64,000 nt of DNA from an uncultured Bacilli bacterium. Lineage in GTDB: Bacteria > Bacillota_I > Bacilli_A > RF39 > UBA660. The notes beneath the pieces were generated by a model. The model saw only the letters and a program-made list of their open reading frames with translations. It was not told the DNA's origin and did not search any database. A program made the translations under genes and the position numbers. This document shows, one piece after another, positions 1-9,701 of this stretch. The DNA lies in NCBI GenBank assembly GCA_947626565.1, contig CANQSQ010000002.1, forward strand, positions 27,259 through 91,258. Direction: 5' to 3'. How positions within the stretch are numbered: the first letter of the stretch is position 1; the number at the start of each line of letters is the position of its first letter.

Positions 1-1098
1 AGAATAATTGGTTTAGATGGTGAAAATGTAAAAATAGTAGCAGATAGTGATATTGCTAATGTCAATTATAATGGTATTGATAAATGGTTAGATGATTATT
101 TTTATAGTCATTTGAGTAAAGAATCAAAAAAATTAATTGTAGAAAATAAGTATTGTAATCAACAGGTAGATGATAATAGCTTAAAAATTGATAAATGTAG
201 TTCTTATACAAGTAAAAGAAAAGTATATATTCCTTCAGTGATAGATGTAAATAAGGCTCAAGGTAGTGATGGTAACTTTATGAGACCATTGACAATGAGT
301 TGGGTTGCAAATGCTAAAGATAAGGATATGGCCTATATAACAAGAAGTTACTTTGTTTCTGGTTCTAATGTCGATTTAGAATTTATGAGTTTTGAGAAAA
401 AGTATAATTTTGGAGTAAGACCAGTTATTACAATAAAAGGTGATGCATTAATTACTGATGGTGATGGTAGTAGAAATAATCCTTATCGCTTAGGTGATGT
501 AAAGAAAGCCGAGGCTAAGGAAAAAGTAAGTGATAGATATAGTGGTGAATATATAAAACTTTCAGGAATGACTTGGAGAATAATAGAAGGCGAAAGTGAT
601 GGAACTACTAAGATTATAGCAACTACTGCGTTAGCTCGTGGAGGACAAGTTATTTTAACAAATTATGAAGATGATGGAGCTGTTAGTTATAATCCTAAGG
701 AGAAAGGTAATATAGGTTATTATATAAATAATAGTTTATCAGAATATATTGATAGTTCTTACTTTACTAATAAACAAATAGAAGTTCCAATCTATAAAAG
801 TGTTTCTAGTTATGGTGGAGAAGTAAATACTAAGAAGTATAAAGTAAAATTCTCAGCACCTAATATGTATGATATGTTTAGTGCTGCCGATAGCAATGTT
901 TATGGTTCATATTGGTTGATTAATTCTTCAAATGATGAATTAGTACGAAATGGTATTTCACAAGTAGGAGTTGTGATGTATGGTGATATGGCTATAACAA
1001 TGGATTTCGGAATTAGAGTTGTTGGTTACTTAAAGGATGGTTGTACAATAGTTAAAGGTGACGGTACATATGATAATCCTTATACAATTGCAAAGTAG
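1..1098 (+). CDS. Surface protein with two repeated C-terminal modules, 5' end outside the window
   Basis: The reading frame is open from base 1, so the protein begins before the window; a TTG at 112 is internal, not the start. Two modules are visible. Each has a Trp-Arg-Ile-type core (MTWRIIEG in the second) and closes with an Arg-Pro-Val-Ile-like strand, then GDG-S/T-x-x-NPY (GDGSRNNPY and GDGTYDNPY). The same module occurs in the genes at 22773, 26141 and 42314 and resembles DUF6273-type extracellular domains (from memory). The gene lies 12 bases before a class B sortase gene and seems to be the upstream part of the secretion-locus operon. No sorting signal or C-terminal membrane helix is visible. 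The exact role is unknown; a secreted or surface-exposed component is inferred. Confidence 0.7.
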   Translation, partial: RIIGLDGENVKIVADSDIANVNYNGIDKWLDDYFYSHLSKESKKLIVENKYCNQQVDDNSLKIDKCSSYTSKRKVYIPSVIDVNKAQGSDGNFMRPLTMSWVANAKDKDMAYITRSYFVSGSNVDLEFMSFEKKYNFGVRPVITIKGDALITDGDGSRNNPYRLGDVKKAEAKEKVSDRYSGEYIKLSGMTWRIIEGESDGTTKIIATTALARGGQVILTNYEDDGAVSYNPKEKGNIGYYINNSLSEYIDSSYFTNKQIEVPIYKSVSSYGGEVNTKKYKVKFSAPNMYDMFSAADSNVYGSYWLINSSNDELVRNGISQVGVVMYGDMAITMDFGIRVVGYLKDGCTIVKGDGTYDNPYTIAK

Positions 1099-1110
1099 GT
1101 GTTGTGGTAA

Positions 1111-1929
1111 ATGAAAAAAATTAGTAAAAAAGTCAACAATAATACAACTAATGTATTGTTGTTGACAGTAATAGTTGTTATCATCTTAATGATAAGTAGC
1201 TTTTATATAATTAAAGAATTAAATATAGTTAACTATTATAAGTTGGAATCGAGAATTGATGATTTAGCAAAAGCCAAAAAAGAAGATCCTAAAGATGAAG
1301 AATATGTTACAGAGGGATGGTTAAAAGTTCAAGGTACGAACATTGATTATCCGGTAATATATGGACCTAATTATGATTTTTCATATAAAACAGATAATTT
1401 TGTATGGACAGAGGCCTTATATGATGATTTAAATAATATAACTTATATTTCGGGACATAATATTTTGAATTTATCAATTAATCCGACAATAGCTGATAAA
1501 GATCATACAAGATTTGAACAGTTGATGAGTTTTACTTATTTGGATTTTGTAAAAGATAATAAGTATATTCAATATTCACTTAATGGTAAAGAATATATTT
1601 TTAAGATATTTGCTGTATCTTATCCAGATAATGATGATTTAGATTTATTTAATGAAAAAGAATATACCAGTAAGGAAATGAAAAGTTATATTAAAAACGC
1701 CTTAGATGAAAGTATATATGATTTTGATATAGATGTTAATGAAAAAGATAAAGTAATTTCCTTAGTTACATGTACACGAATGTATGGTTATGATAAATCA
1801 TTTAAAGTTGACGCTAGATTAGTTAGAAATGGGGAGAAGATAACTAATTATGGTGTTCAAGAAAATGATAATTATAAAGAGTTAGAAAACGTTATGAAAG
1901 GTGGTAATGTAGATGAAAGCAAAGCATAA
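1111..1929 (+). CDS. Class B sortase
   Basis: This is a membrane-anchored cysteine transpeptidase that would join surface proteins to the cell wall or to each other. An N-terminal membrane helix (about residues 15-35) is followed by a sortase fold. The catalytic residues are visible: His116 in TYISGHNI, Cys221 in SLVTCTRMYGYD and Arg236 or Arg239 in DARLVR. The TLxTC-like active site and the long insert between His and Cys fit class B. It is 272 residues long, usual for the class. The gene overlaps the next one by 17 bases, so they are probably translated together. Class B sortases are common in Gram-positive conjugative or pilus loci. A possible substrate in the window is the NPFTVD-ending protein at 38242. 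Confidence 0.9.
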   Translation: MKKISKKVNNNTTNVLLLTVIVVIILMISSFYIIKELNIVNYYKLESRIDDLAKAKKEDPKDEEYVTEGWLKVQGTNIDYPVIYGPNYDFSYKTDNFVWTEALYDDLNNITYISGHNILNLSINPTIADKDHTRFEQLMSFTYLDFVKDNKYIQYSLNGKEYIFKIFAVSYPDNDDLDLFNEKEYTSKEMKSYIKNALDESIYDFDIDVNEKDKVISLVTCTRMYGYDKSFKVDARLVRNGEKITNYGVQENDNYKELENVMKGGNVDESKA

Positions 1930-4891
1930 GGTGAGAAAATTTGGGGTTGTGCTAGTTGTTATTATTGCCTTAATTGTAGCAGTATTAAATGTAAATGCTG
2001 AAGATAAAAAAGATGATACTAAGACAAATGACAGTAGTTCAAATGTACAAACAAATGGCAGTGGAAAAACTTGTCCAAAAGCTCGAGCTATGGATAAATA
2101 TGAATTAGACATTGGACTAATTGATGATGATAATTATGTAACAGTTACTGCTAAAGAGGGATCCTTTAAAATATATGAAGGTGGTAATTCCAATCTTGTT
2201 GATGAAAGTGGTAATGTTGTTAAACCAAATGTTAATTATGCTGATGTAATTTTAAATTATAATGAAGTTAAAGATGCAATTTTAACTAAAGATTCTCCTC
2301 TTAAATTACATTTAGATGCTTCTAAACTAAAAACAAATTATGATGGAACGATAGAAATAGTATTTTTGTTAGCAGCAAGTGATGATTTGTGTGATGCAGG
2401 ACAATATTATGAAGTATTGGCAACATCAATTAATACAACTAGTTTAGAGGATGTTGCGACTAAGGATAATGAACAATATAATACATTGTGTCGTGCTATT
2501 AGAGAAGGAGCTAGAAATGTTGGTATTTCTAATGATGTAATGGATTTATATAATGCAGATGGGTTATCTTTTTATAAAGAATATGCTGAATATTGTTGGA
2601 ATGCAAAAGTATTTGTTAGTTTAACAGATAGCCAAGTAAAAGATTTAATCTCTGATACAATTGAAAGTTATTATTATGTTAATTATCAAGATTATGTAAA
2701 TACAGATACATCTTTTGGTGAAGCCTTTAATGCTTCAAAAAATAGTGCTTGTAATGCTACAAATAAATCTACACATTGTTTTGAAGATATAAAGTCATCT
2801 GATTTGACAGTTAAAAATTTAAAATGTAATTCTAATTATAGTTTAGGTAATGTTTCTCAAGAATATACATATCCTAATATAACATCTTATTATGGAAAAA
2901 ATGTTACTGATTATAAGGTTACTTATGAGTATCATAAAACTGGTTCTGGTTGGTTAAAAGATGGTAAAGGAAATGTATTAAGAACTAATTATGGTTCTAC
3001 AGAAAAAGAAGATAAAACTGTTTGTAAGAGAGTCTGTGAAGAAGCCGTTGATGTAGAATATGGTCCTCCGGTTGCTTCAATTGCTGGTGGTTGTTTTGAA
3101 TATCGAGTTAAAGTTACAAGTAGAGTAAAATGTACAGGTGAAGTAACTCCTGGTAGTACTCCTGTAAAAAGTAAAGTATGTGAGCCTATACCTAACTGTG
3201 CTAATAGAGCAGTTGGGGCATACCATGAACATCAAGGTGGACCAGTAATTGATTTTGATCAATGTGTAAATGAATGTGATGGTGGAAAATATACAAAACA
3301 ATGTAGTACTAAATGCTATAAAAAAGTTTATGGTAGTAATTTAGGAAAAATGGCTGCTGATATGTTTGAAGCAGAAGTAGAAAAAATGCAGTTAAGATCT
3401 TTCCAATACTCTGATACTTATCAAGTTAATAATGGTACAATTTGTGCTTTAGGTGATGGTTATGCAAGATGGTATCGTATTAATGAAGATGCTAAAACTA
3501 AAGGAGATCATGGTACTTATACTTGGTGGGATTGTGGATTTAAACGTCGTAATTATGGAGGCAGTGTATGTGGAGAAGTATGTTCATTTAAAACATATGG
3601 ATGCAATAGTGGATACTTAAATCATATCGATGTTGATTATGATTATAGTCAAAATCTTAATGCTTATAATACTAAAGTAAAAGAATGTAAGGCTGCAGCT
3701 AGTTGTACAACAAAGACCGCTGAATTTACAATGTCTGCTACATATACAGATGGTGAAAATAGAGAAATAACAGTAGATTATCCATTATCAAGTAAATCTT
3801 CATTAGATTCAACTACATCGGGAACTGTTTCAGCTAAGGATAAATTAAAGAAAGATGCTAATAAAGATACAGTAATATATGATTATAATGGATGTTATAA
3901 TGGACCAGATGCTAGAGATTTCTATCAGACAGAAATTACTTTCCCAGGCGTTTGGAAAAATAATAAGACACAAGAAATATCATTCCAAAGACCAAGTAAT
4001 ACTAAAGGTTGGTATCTAGATAAAGTTAAATTCTGTTTACCATTTGATGCACAAAATGTTAATGTTCAATGGTGGAACTGGTATTACAATAAATTAGCAG
4101 AACAGAATGGTGATGATAATTATTATTATGAGTCTAACGAATATAGTAGTGTGTGTGATGCAATAAAGAATGTTGCAACTGCACCTTATAATCCTTCAAG
4201 TATTAAATATAATATTAATGCAGATGTTAAGAATTTTGGATACTTCGGTTGGAACTTTAATATAAAATGTTTCTATGCTTTAAATAATAATCCAACTACT
4301 TCACCAAAAGATGATGCTAATAAGTGTCTTACAGATCCATTAAATTATAGTGTAAGAAGTGTAAATAATTCGAATTTATTCCCTGATCCAGATGAAGCTG
4401 TAAGTGTTGGAACGGATTATAGTTCGACTGGAAGACAACCTGGATTTAACTGGACTTCTTCAGCAACGATTCCAGCTTCTAAAGCAACAACGGGTTACGG
4501 AACTAGTGATTATTATGTTAATCCAGAATTGTTAATAGCTAAGATTCAAAAACGTGGTGATTCAATTTATAATAATGATAGTGAGTATTTGGATTATGAT
4601 TTCCATTTAACGCCTGAAATGTTGAATAAATTGAGAGATTATAATAAGGTAGCTAAATCATATACGCAATTTAATGGTCAATTCTATGATTCAAAAGATC
4701 AAATAAGTAAATATGGATTGATATTATATAAGAGTAACTTGTTTAACTTTAGTGGTTCTGAATCAACAAGTACAGGATACGCTAACTTGCTAGGTAATGT
4801 TGGTGGTAAGTATGTTAGAGCTGTTGGTAATGTTGGATGTAATAATGATGCTTCAGGTTTTGGATGTGAATCATCTTCAAGTTTAGATTAA
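1913..4891 (+). CDS. Large Cys-rich secreted or surface protein, unknown family
   Basis: This 992-residue protein has a short basic N-terminus and a hydrophobic segment ending near VNAED (about residues 10-29), read as a signal peptide or signal anchor. The rest is hydrophilic, rich in Tyr, Asn and Ser, and has about 31 cysteines spread along the chain, including close pairs such as CKRVCEE, CVNECDGG and CSTKC. This suggests a disulfide-stabilised extracellular protein. There is no C-terminal membrane helix or LPxTG-like motif. It overlaps the end of the sortase gene and sits 20 bases before a pseudopilin-like gene, so it is probably part of the secretion apparatus or its surface tip. I do not recognise the family. 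Confidence 0.75.
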   Translation: MKAKHKVRKFGVVLVVIIALIVAVLNVNAEDKKDDTKTNDSSSNVQTNGSGKTCPKARAMDKYELDIGLIDDDNYVTVTAKEGSFKIYEGGNSNLVDESGNVVKPNVNYADVILNYNEVKDAILTKDSPLKLHLDASKLKTNYDGTIEIVFLLAASDDLCDAGQYYEVLATSINTTSLEDVATKDNEQYNTLCRAIREGARNVGISNDVMDLYNADGLSFYKEYAEYCWNAKVFVSLTDSQVKDLISDTIESYYYVNYQDYVNTDTSFGEAFNASKNSACNATNKSTHCFEDIKSSDLTVKNLKCNSNYSLGNVSQEYTYPNITSYYGKNVTDYKVTYEYHKTGSGWLKDGKGNVLRTNYGSTEKEDKTVCKRVCEEAVDVEYGPPVASIAGGCFEYRVKVTSRVKCTGEVTPGSTPVKSKVCEPIPNCANRAVGAYHEHQGGPVIDFDQCVNECDGGKYTKQCSTKCYKKVYGSNLGKMAADMFEAEVEKMQLRSFQYSDTYQVNNGTICALGDGYARWYRINEDAKTKGDHGTYTWWDCGFKRRNYGGSVCGEVCSFKTYGCNSGYLNHIDVDYDYSQNLNAYNTKVKECKAAASCTTKTAEFTMSATYTDGENREITVDYPLSSKSSLDSTTSGTVSAKDKLKKDANKDTVIYDYNGCYNGPDARDFYQTEITFPGVWKNNKTQEISFQRPSNTKGWYLDKVKFCLPFDAQNVNVQWWNWYYNKLAEQNGDDNYYYESNEYSSVCDAIKNVATAPYNPSSIKYNINADVKNFGYFGWNFNIKCFYALNNNPTTSPKDDANKCLTDPLNYSVRSVNNSNLFPDPDEAVSVGTDYSSTGRQPGFNWTSSATIPASKATTGYGTSDYYVNPELLIAKIQKRGDSIYNNDSEYLDYDFHLTPEMLNKLRDYNKVAKSYTQFNGQFYDSKDQISKYGLILYKSNLFNFSGSESTSTGYANLLGNVGGKYVRAVGNVGCNNDASGFGCESSSSLD

Positions 4892-4911
4892 TAGGAGGGT
4901 GAAAATAGAGT

Positions 4912-5388
4912 ATGAATAAAGGTATGTTAACAGTAGGAATTATAATTTTATCTCTTATAGCTTTGTTATTAGTAAATGTTATAAATAACTATTCAACAGG
5001 TGGAGAACTTGATTTCTACTTATTAAAAGAAACGACATCGGCTGCTATGGAAGATGCAGTAGATATAAATTATGCTAGAGATCATGGTTTAGTTAGAATA
5101 GACAAAGAGAAGTTCGTTGAGAGCTTCCTTCGTCGATTCGCAGATGGTGTAGATAATACTAGAACTTATGATATTAAGTTTTATGATATTAATGAAATTC
5201 CACCAAAGGTTAGTATTAAAGTTAATTCAAATACTGTTTTAAGTTTTGATGGACAATCTGCAGGGATTGAAACAAGAATTAATTCAATTATTGAATCTAA
5301 AAACATTGGTAATCCTAAAGTTGAAAGTGGCTTAGAGAATAACTTTGATGATACTGGTAGAGCTATGGGTACTAGAAGAAATCGTTAG
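4912..5388 (+). CDS. Single-pass pseudopilin-like membrane protein
   Basis: The protein has 158 residues. A hydrophobic helix occupies about residues 4-25 right at the N-terminus, then comes an extracellular domain of about 125 residues ending in a basic tail. This layout, and its place just before CpaB-, CpaF-, TadB- and TadC-like genes, fits a TadE/TadF-type minor pseudopilin, although no clear prepilin peptidase site is visible. It may belong to the DUF5411 group (from memory, unchecked). A good ribosome site (GGAGGGTG, 4893-4900) precedes the ATG. A structural role in the pilus or secretion machine is inferred from context. Confidence 0.6.
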   Translation: MNKGMLTVGIIILSLIALLLVNVINNYSTGGELDFYLLKETTSAAMEDAVDINYARDHGLVRIDKEKFVESFLRRFADGVDNTRTYDIKFYDINEIPPKVSIKVNSNTVLSFDGQSAGIETRINSIIESKNIGNPKVESGLENNFDDTGRAMGTRRNR

Positions 5389-5403
5389 AAAAGAGGGAAA
5401 ATA

Positions 5404-6219
5404 ATGGGAAATTTAGGACAAAGTATTAAAAAATTTGCGCAAAACAAAAATACTGTTACTGTGGTTGGTGTTATATTAGCAATTGTTGTTTTATATGTAG
5501 CATATAATATGCGTGTAAAATCAGCAATTAATCCTATTAATGTGCCTTATGCTTTAAAGCAGATTAACCCAGGAGAGCAAATAACAGAGGATATGGTGGG
5601 AGTTAAACAAATACCACCTTCAATGATTGATGGAGCTGATGTTTATACTAATCAAGGTGATGTTATTGATAAATATTCTGCAGCTGATTCAGTTATACCT
5701 GAAGGTAGTTTATTCTATGAAAGAGCAGTAGTTGAAAAAGAACAATTGCCTGCTAATATTATTCTTGATTATCCTAAAGGATACGTTTTATATAATTTAG
5801 CCGTTGATTCTACTTCAACATATGGTAACTCAGTATATCCAGGAAACTATATTGATATTTATCTAAAAGCAGTAAATAAGGTAACAGATGAAACACAATT
5901 AAAAGAAGACGATAATAAGATTATGTTAGGTAAATTAATTTCTAATATTAAAGTATTAGCAGTTAAAGATGCTTCTGGACAACCTGTATTTGCAAATATG
6001 GATGAGCAAAGAACACCTGCTATGGTAGTATTTGCAGTACCAGAAGAATACTACATCTTATTAAAGAAAGCTGAATATTTAAGAACTTATGATTCAACAT
6101 TAATTTTAGTTCCTACTAATGAAAGTTTGAAAGATGAACCTGATGATTTGGAAATTAGTAGTGAAATGTTAAAAGATTGGATTAATAGAGTTACTTATTG
6201 GGATGAAAATTACGAATAA
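5404..6219 (+). CDS. CpaB/RcpC-like pilus assembly protein with SAF domain
   Basis: An N-terminal membrane helix (about residues 18-36) is followed by a SAF-type domain. The characteristic stretch is VPYALKQINPGEQITEDMV, then a beta-rich region with a VYPGNYIDIYL segment. In Tad systems CpaB/RcpC is an envelope-spanning assembly protein that may bind the wall or guide the pilus. The 271-residue length fits. It lies 15 bases after the pseudopilin-like gene and 20 before the CpaF ATPase, the order seen in Tad loci of Gram-positive bacteria. Confidence 0.75.
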   Translation: MGNLGQSIKKFAQNKNTVTVVGVILAIVVLYVAYNMRVKSAINPINVPYALKQINPGEQITEDMVGVKQIPPSMIDGADVYTNQGDVIDKYSAADSVIPEGSLFYERAVVEKEQLPANIILDYPKGYVLYNLAVDSTSTYGNSVYPGNYIDIYLKAVNKVTDETQLKEDDNKIMLGKLISNIKVLAVKDASGQPVFANMDEQRTPAMVVFAVPEEYYILLKKAEYLRTYDSTLILVPTNESLKDEPDDLEISSEMLKDWINRVTYWDENYE

Positions 6220-6239
6220 AAGAATAAAGGGTGAGTATA

Positions 6240-7898
6240 ATGAACGAAAATATATTTGATAAGTTAGATTTTGGACCATTGAGATCATTATTGGATAATG
6301 ATGATGTTACAGATATTTCGTATGATAATAATGGTCAGATATGGATACGTTCACTTACTCAAGGTTCAATGAGAGTAGAAGTTGAAGGGGCAACTCCAGA
6401 GTTTATAGAAAAGTTAGCTTTTCAATGTTCTAATGTTATGGGAACAACTTTCAATAATGCTAAACCTTTTCTAGATGCTGAATCTGCTGAGTTGCGTCTT
6501 AACTTTGTACATCAGTCAATTGCTACAAATGGAATTGCACTAGTTATACGTAAAACACCAGCTAAGATTAGATTGGAAAAATCTAAATTAATTCAAGAAG
6601 ATTATTTTACTAATGATATTCATGATTTTTTAATAAAATGTGTTGAAGGTCACTGTAATATCATGGTAGCTGGAGAAACTGGTTCTGGTAAAACAGAATT
6701 TGTAAAATATCTAGCTAGTCATACTAAAACGAATGAAAAAATTATTACAATTGAAGATACATTAGAGCTTCACTTGGATAAGATTTTTCCACAAAGAGAT
6801 ATTGTAGCGATGAAGACTAATAATGTAGCTAGTTACTCAGATGTATTAGTTACATGTATGCGTCAAAATCCAAAATGGATTTTGTTATCAGAGGTTCGTA
6901 GTGCTGAAGCTGTTTCAGCAGTAAGAAACTCAATTTCTTCAGGACATAATATTTTGTCAACAATCCATGCTGATAAAGCATCAGCTATTCCATATCGTTT
7001 ATATTCTTTAATGGAAACGGATTTGGATGTAAACCAATTTTTGAGTACGATTTATCGTTATATTCAATTAGGAGTTCATATAAAGGCTTTTTATAGTAAA
7101 GAATATGGTAAATTTCACCGTGAGTTGGATGAAGTGTGTGAGTTTTATGTTGATGAAAATAATGTCCCACAAGCTAAAGTTATTTATCAAAAATTATTTG
7201 GTAAACCTGTAATGATTAAACCTAGTGACCATTTGATAGAGTATTTGGAAAATCAAAATATTGAAGTTCAAGACATTGTATCAAAGTTACCTTTAGAAAT
7301 GCCATTTAAGGAAAATGGGAATGAAATGGACTTGAGTAAGTTTGATTTGGATGATGGTACTTCTGATAATGGTTCTGTTAGTGATAAAAATGATGATGGT
7401 ACAACAGCTGAGGAACAAAAGAGTAGTCCAGTAGAAGATGATAAAAATAGTAGTCAAGATTCTGTAGAAAAAGAGGTTGAAACTACACCGGTTACTCCAG
7501 TAGCAAGTACTGAGACAGTTGCAAGTACACCTCCAGTAGTTAATACTGAGGTAAGTGCTGTTACTACTCCAGTAGCGGGTGCTGATGCAAGTAATGAGGT
7601 AAGTGCTGCTCCTCCAGTAGCTAATACTGAAACAGTTGCAAGTACACCTCCAGTAGTTAATACTGAGGTAAGTGATGTTACTACTCCAGTAGCGGGTGTT
7701 GATGTAGGTAATGAGGTAAGTGCTGCTCCTCCAGTAGCTAATACTGGGACAGGCACAAGTATACCAGTAGTTAGTACTGATGCAAGTGCTACTGCTCCGG
7801 TTACTAGTACTGATGTTGTTGCACCAGGGACAGTTGTAGCGAATAGTACTAATAATCAAATACAAGTACCACTTACTAAACTAGATCTTGATGAATAG
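6240..7898 (+). CDS. CpaF/TadA/VirB11-family secretion ATPase with repetitive C-terminal tail
   Basis: This cytoplasmic hexameric ATPase would power pilus or secretion assembly. Walker A is GETGSGKT (residues 145-152), the Walker B region is WILLSEVR (213-220) and the His box is SGHNILSTIHA (234-244). I chose the ATG at 6240 over a GTG at 6231 because AAAGGGTGAG (6226-6235) is a well-placed ribosome site for 6240 and itself overlaps the GTG. The ATPase core ends near residue 345. The tail is acidic and then Thr/Val/Pro/Ala-rich, with two copies of a 39-residue repeat. Such a tail is not typical of CpaF. It is the only VirB11-like ATPase seen, so it may serve both the Tad and T4SS parts. Confidence 0.88.
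   Translation: MNENIFDKLDFGPLRSLLDNDDVTDISYDNNGQIWIRSLTQGSMRVEVEGATPEFIEKLAFQCSNVMGTTFNNAKPFLDAESAELRLNFVHQSIATNGIALVIRKTPAKIRLEKSKLIQEDYFTNDIHDFLIKCVEGHCNIMVAGETGSGKTEFVKYLASHTKTNEKIITIEDTLELHLDKIFPQRDIVAMKTNNVASYSDVLVTCMRQNPKWILLSEVRSAEAVSAVRNSISSGHNILSTIHADKASAIPYRLYSLMETDLDVNQFLSTIYRYIQLGVHIKAFYSKEYGKFHRELDEVCEFYVDENNVPQAKVIYQKLFGKPVMIKPSDHLIEYLENQNIEVQDIVSKLPLEMPFKENGNEMDLSKFDLDDGTSDNGSVSDKNDDGTTAEEQKSSPVEDDKNSSQDSVEKEVETTPVTPVASTETVASTPPVVNTEVSAVTTPVAGADASNEVSAAPPVANTETVASTPPVVNTEVSDVTTPVAGVDVGNEVSAAPPVANTGTGTSIPVVSTDASATAPVTSTDVVAPGTVVANSTNNQIQVPLTKLDLDE
7521..7754 (+). repeat. Two 117-bp tandem repeats in the CpaF-like gene
   Basis: Two adjacent copies (7521-7637 and 7638-7754) begin with GCAAGTACACCTCCAGTAG and differ at only a few positions. 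Each codes for 39 residues rich in Val, Thr, Pro and Ala. Shorter related units (PVVxTxxS, PVAxTET) flank them, so copy number may vary between strains. Confidence 0.85.
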
Positions 7899-7912
7899 AA
7901 AGGAGTAAACCT

Positions 7913-8815
7913 ATGTATATAGAAGAGTTATTATTTATAATACTAGTCGTTTTAGGAATCTTTTTATACAGAAATTATAAGGGAGAAAATGTAGGCAAGT
8001 ATGTATTAAATCAAGTTCAAGGTGTTTATGATAAGTTTGCTCCATATTCTTTTAAAATGGTTCGTGAAAAGACTAAAGAGTTAGGTCAGGAATATACTCC
8101 TAGACAGTATATGATTCAGATTCTTGTTATTTCTGGTTTTACAGCTGTAGTTACGTATTTGTATTTTTATAATTTAGTTATATCAATTGTATATGTACTT
8201 GTTTCAATGATGTTTGTTCCATACTTATCATATTTAAGATGTAAGAGAATTTATAGTGAGTTTTTATTTGAACAAATACAAGTTTATACATCCAATGTTA
8301 TTATGGAATTTGCTACGACACAATCATTTGTTAAGGCACTTGAAGGAGTTAAAAATTCAGGAGTACTTGAAGATCCAGTACTTAGTGATGTTGATCAAAT
8401 GATTAGTATGTCTTATAGTAATGGTACTATTGATGAAGCTCTAAATTATATGAGTAAATTATATCCATATTATATAGTTAAAAATATGCACCAATTATTT
8501 TTACAAATTACTAAAGAGGGTGCAAGAGATTCTTCAGAATCGTTGGAAAATATGCAACAAGATATCGATATGTTAGTTGAAAGTGTATATCGTGATAGAA
8601 TTGAAAGAGCATCTTTCCATAAGTCTTTTTTACAATTTGGTGTCATGCTGTATTTGATGGTTATGTTAGTTCAATACTTATTAGGTAGAGAGACATATTT
8701 AGTTTTGTTGGATAGATGGTATGTTTCAGGACTTTTACATGGAGTATTGATAGTTAATACTTACTTCCTATTAAAAGGTGAAAAATACTATAATGAGAAT
8801 GTAGGTGCAGAGTAA
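7913..8815 (+). CDS. TadB-like inner membrane platform protein (T2SS F family)
   Basis: The protein has 300 residues, with membrane helices near residues 5-20, 70-108, 238-260 and 270-287 and a central cytoplasmic helical domain (about 115-235). It matches the TadB half of the GspF-type platform that couples the CpaF motor to the pilus. A GAAAGGAG ribosome site precedes the ATG. Its stop overlaps the next start (TAATG), so TadB and TadC are probably made in a fixed ratio. Confidence 0.75.
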   Translation: MYIEELLFIILVVLGIFLYRNYKGENVGKYVLNQVQGVYDKFAPYSFKMVREKTKELGQEYTPRQYMIQILVISGFTAVVTYLYFYNLVISIVYVLVSMMFVPYLSYLRCKRIYSEFLFEQIQVYTSNVIMEFATTQSFVKALEGVKNSGVLEDPVLSDVDQMISMSYSNGTIDEALNYMSKLYPYYIVKNMHQLFLQITKEGARDSSESLENMQQDIDMLVESVYRDRIERASFHKSFLQFGVMLYLMVMLVQYLLGRETYLVLLDRWYVSGLLHGVLIVNTYFLLKGEKYYNENVGAE

Positions 8816-9624
8816 TGGAGATAGTAATTGTAGGAGCAATTATCTTATTTGTATTAGTATATAATCATACTATTGATAAAGATAAGTTTTTTGCTGATAA
8901 TCAAAAATATTTGGAAGTAGTAAGAGAAGAAGATTATACTTTTCTTGTATATGCAAGATATGGTGAAGATGTTGATGCTGATGCTTTGTACATGAAAAGA
9001 ATTACATATGCAGCTATTGTCTTCTTTATTGTTTTAGCTTTTACTATTAGTTCAGCTGATACAGCTGAAATTATAAATTCACAGTTTTTCTTAAATTTGG
9101 TGTTTGCATCAGTTGTAGCCGTGTTAGTATTTAAGATGCCATATACACAATTAAAACAATATTATAAAGCACATTTGCATGAAATTGATATTATGTTGCC
9201 ATACTATTTAAAGAGTTTGGAAATATTAATTCAACATTATACGGTTCCAGTTGCGATTGGTAAATCGATAGAAGATGCACCAGAAATATTTAAACCAGGA
9301 TTAAGAAAGATGATTGATCGAATTAATTCAGGTGATGCATCAGTTGATCCTTATATGGAATTTGCTAATACTTATCCAGTTAGAGATTCAATGCGAATGA
9401 TGAGACTTTTATATCGTCTAGGAATTGGTTCTCAAGAAGGAAAACAAGAAAGACTTATGATGTTTGCTAGAACAGTTTCTTCATTACAAAATAAAGCAAG
9501 AGAAACTAAATATAAAGAAAGACTTAATCACATGGAAAGTCAAACAATGGTAATGCTTGTTGTTACAGGTATTGGTGTTATGCTTATAATATTAATTTCT
9601 ATGATGATGATGTTTAGTATGTAA
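8815..9624 (+). CDS. TadC-like inner membrane platform protein (T2SS F family)
   Basis: The protein has 269 residues, with an N-terminal helix (1-17), a pair of helices near 65-105 and a C-terminal helix rich in Met and Ile (about 242-268). The central cytoplasmic region (EIDIMLPYYLKSLEILIQHY) resembles the GspF fold. It starts inside the tadB-like stop codon. It is the last gene before a promoter at 9641, so the first transcript of this locus may weaken here. Confidence 0.72.
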   Translation: MEIVIVGAIILFVLVYNHTIDKDKFFADNQKYLEVVREEDYTFLVYARYGEDVDADALYMKRITYAAIVFFIVLAFTISSADTAEIINSQFFLNLVFASVVAVLVFKMPYTQLKQYYKAHLHEIDIMLPYYLKSLEILIQHYTVPVAIGKSIEDAPEIFKPGLRKMIDRINSGDASVDPYMEFANTYPVRDSMRMMRLLYRLGIGSQEGKQERLMMFARTVSSLQNKARETKYKERLNHMESQTMVMLVVTGIGVMLIILISMMMMFSM

Positions 9625-9640
9625 AATATATGAAATAATA

Positions 9641-9669
9641 TTGTTAATTAGAAAAAATTTTGTTATAAT
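9641..9669 (+). promoter_or_regulatory. Promoter of the small pilin-like gene
   Basis: TTGTTA (9641-9646), a 17-base spacer and TATAAT (9664-9669) with an extended TGT just before it (9661-9663). It lies 33 bases before the pilin-like ATG, inside the locus, and could raise pilin above the other components. Confidence 0.75.
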
Positions 9670-9701
9670 CATTTTAGAATAGTTGAAAGGAGTGGTAAAT
9701 T

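Noticed and set aside
7293..7865. Minus-strand frames of 100 and 190 residues opposite the cpaF tail
   Set aside because: They follow from the low-complexity repeats on the plus strand, have no ribosome site and give repetitive, Cys/Tyr/Ser-biased sequence.
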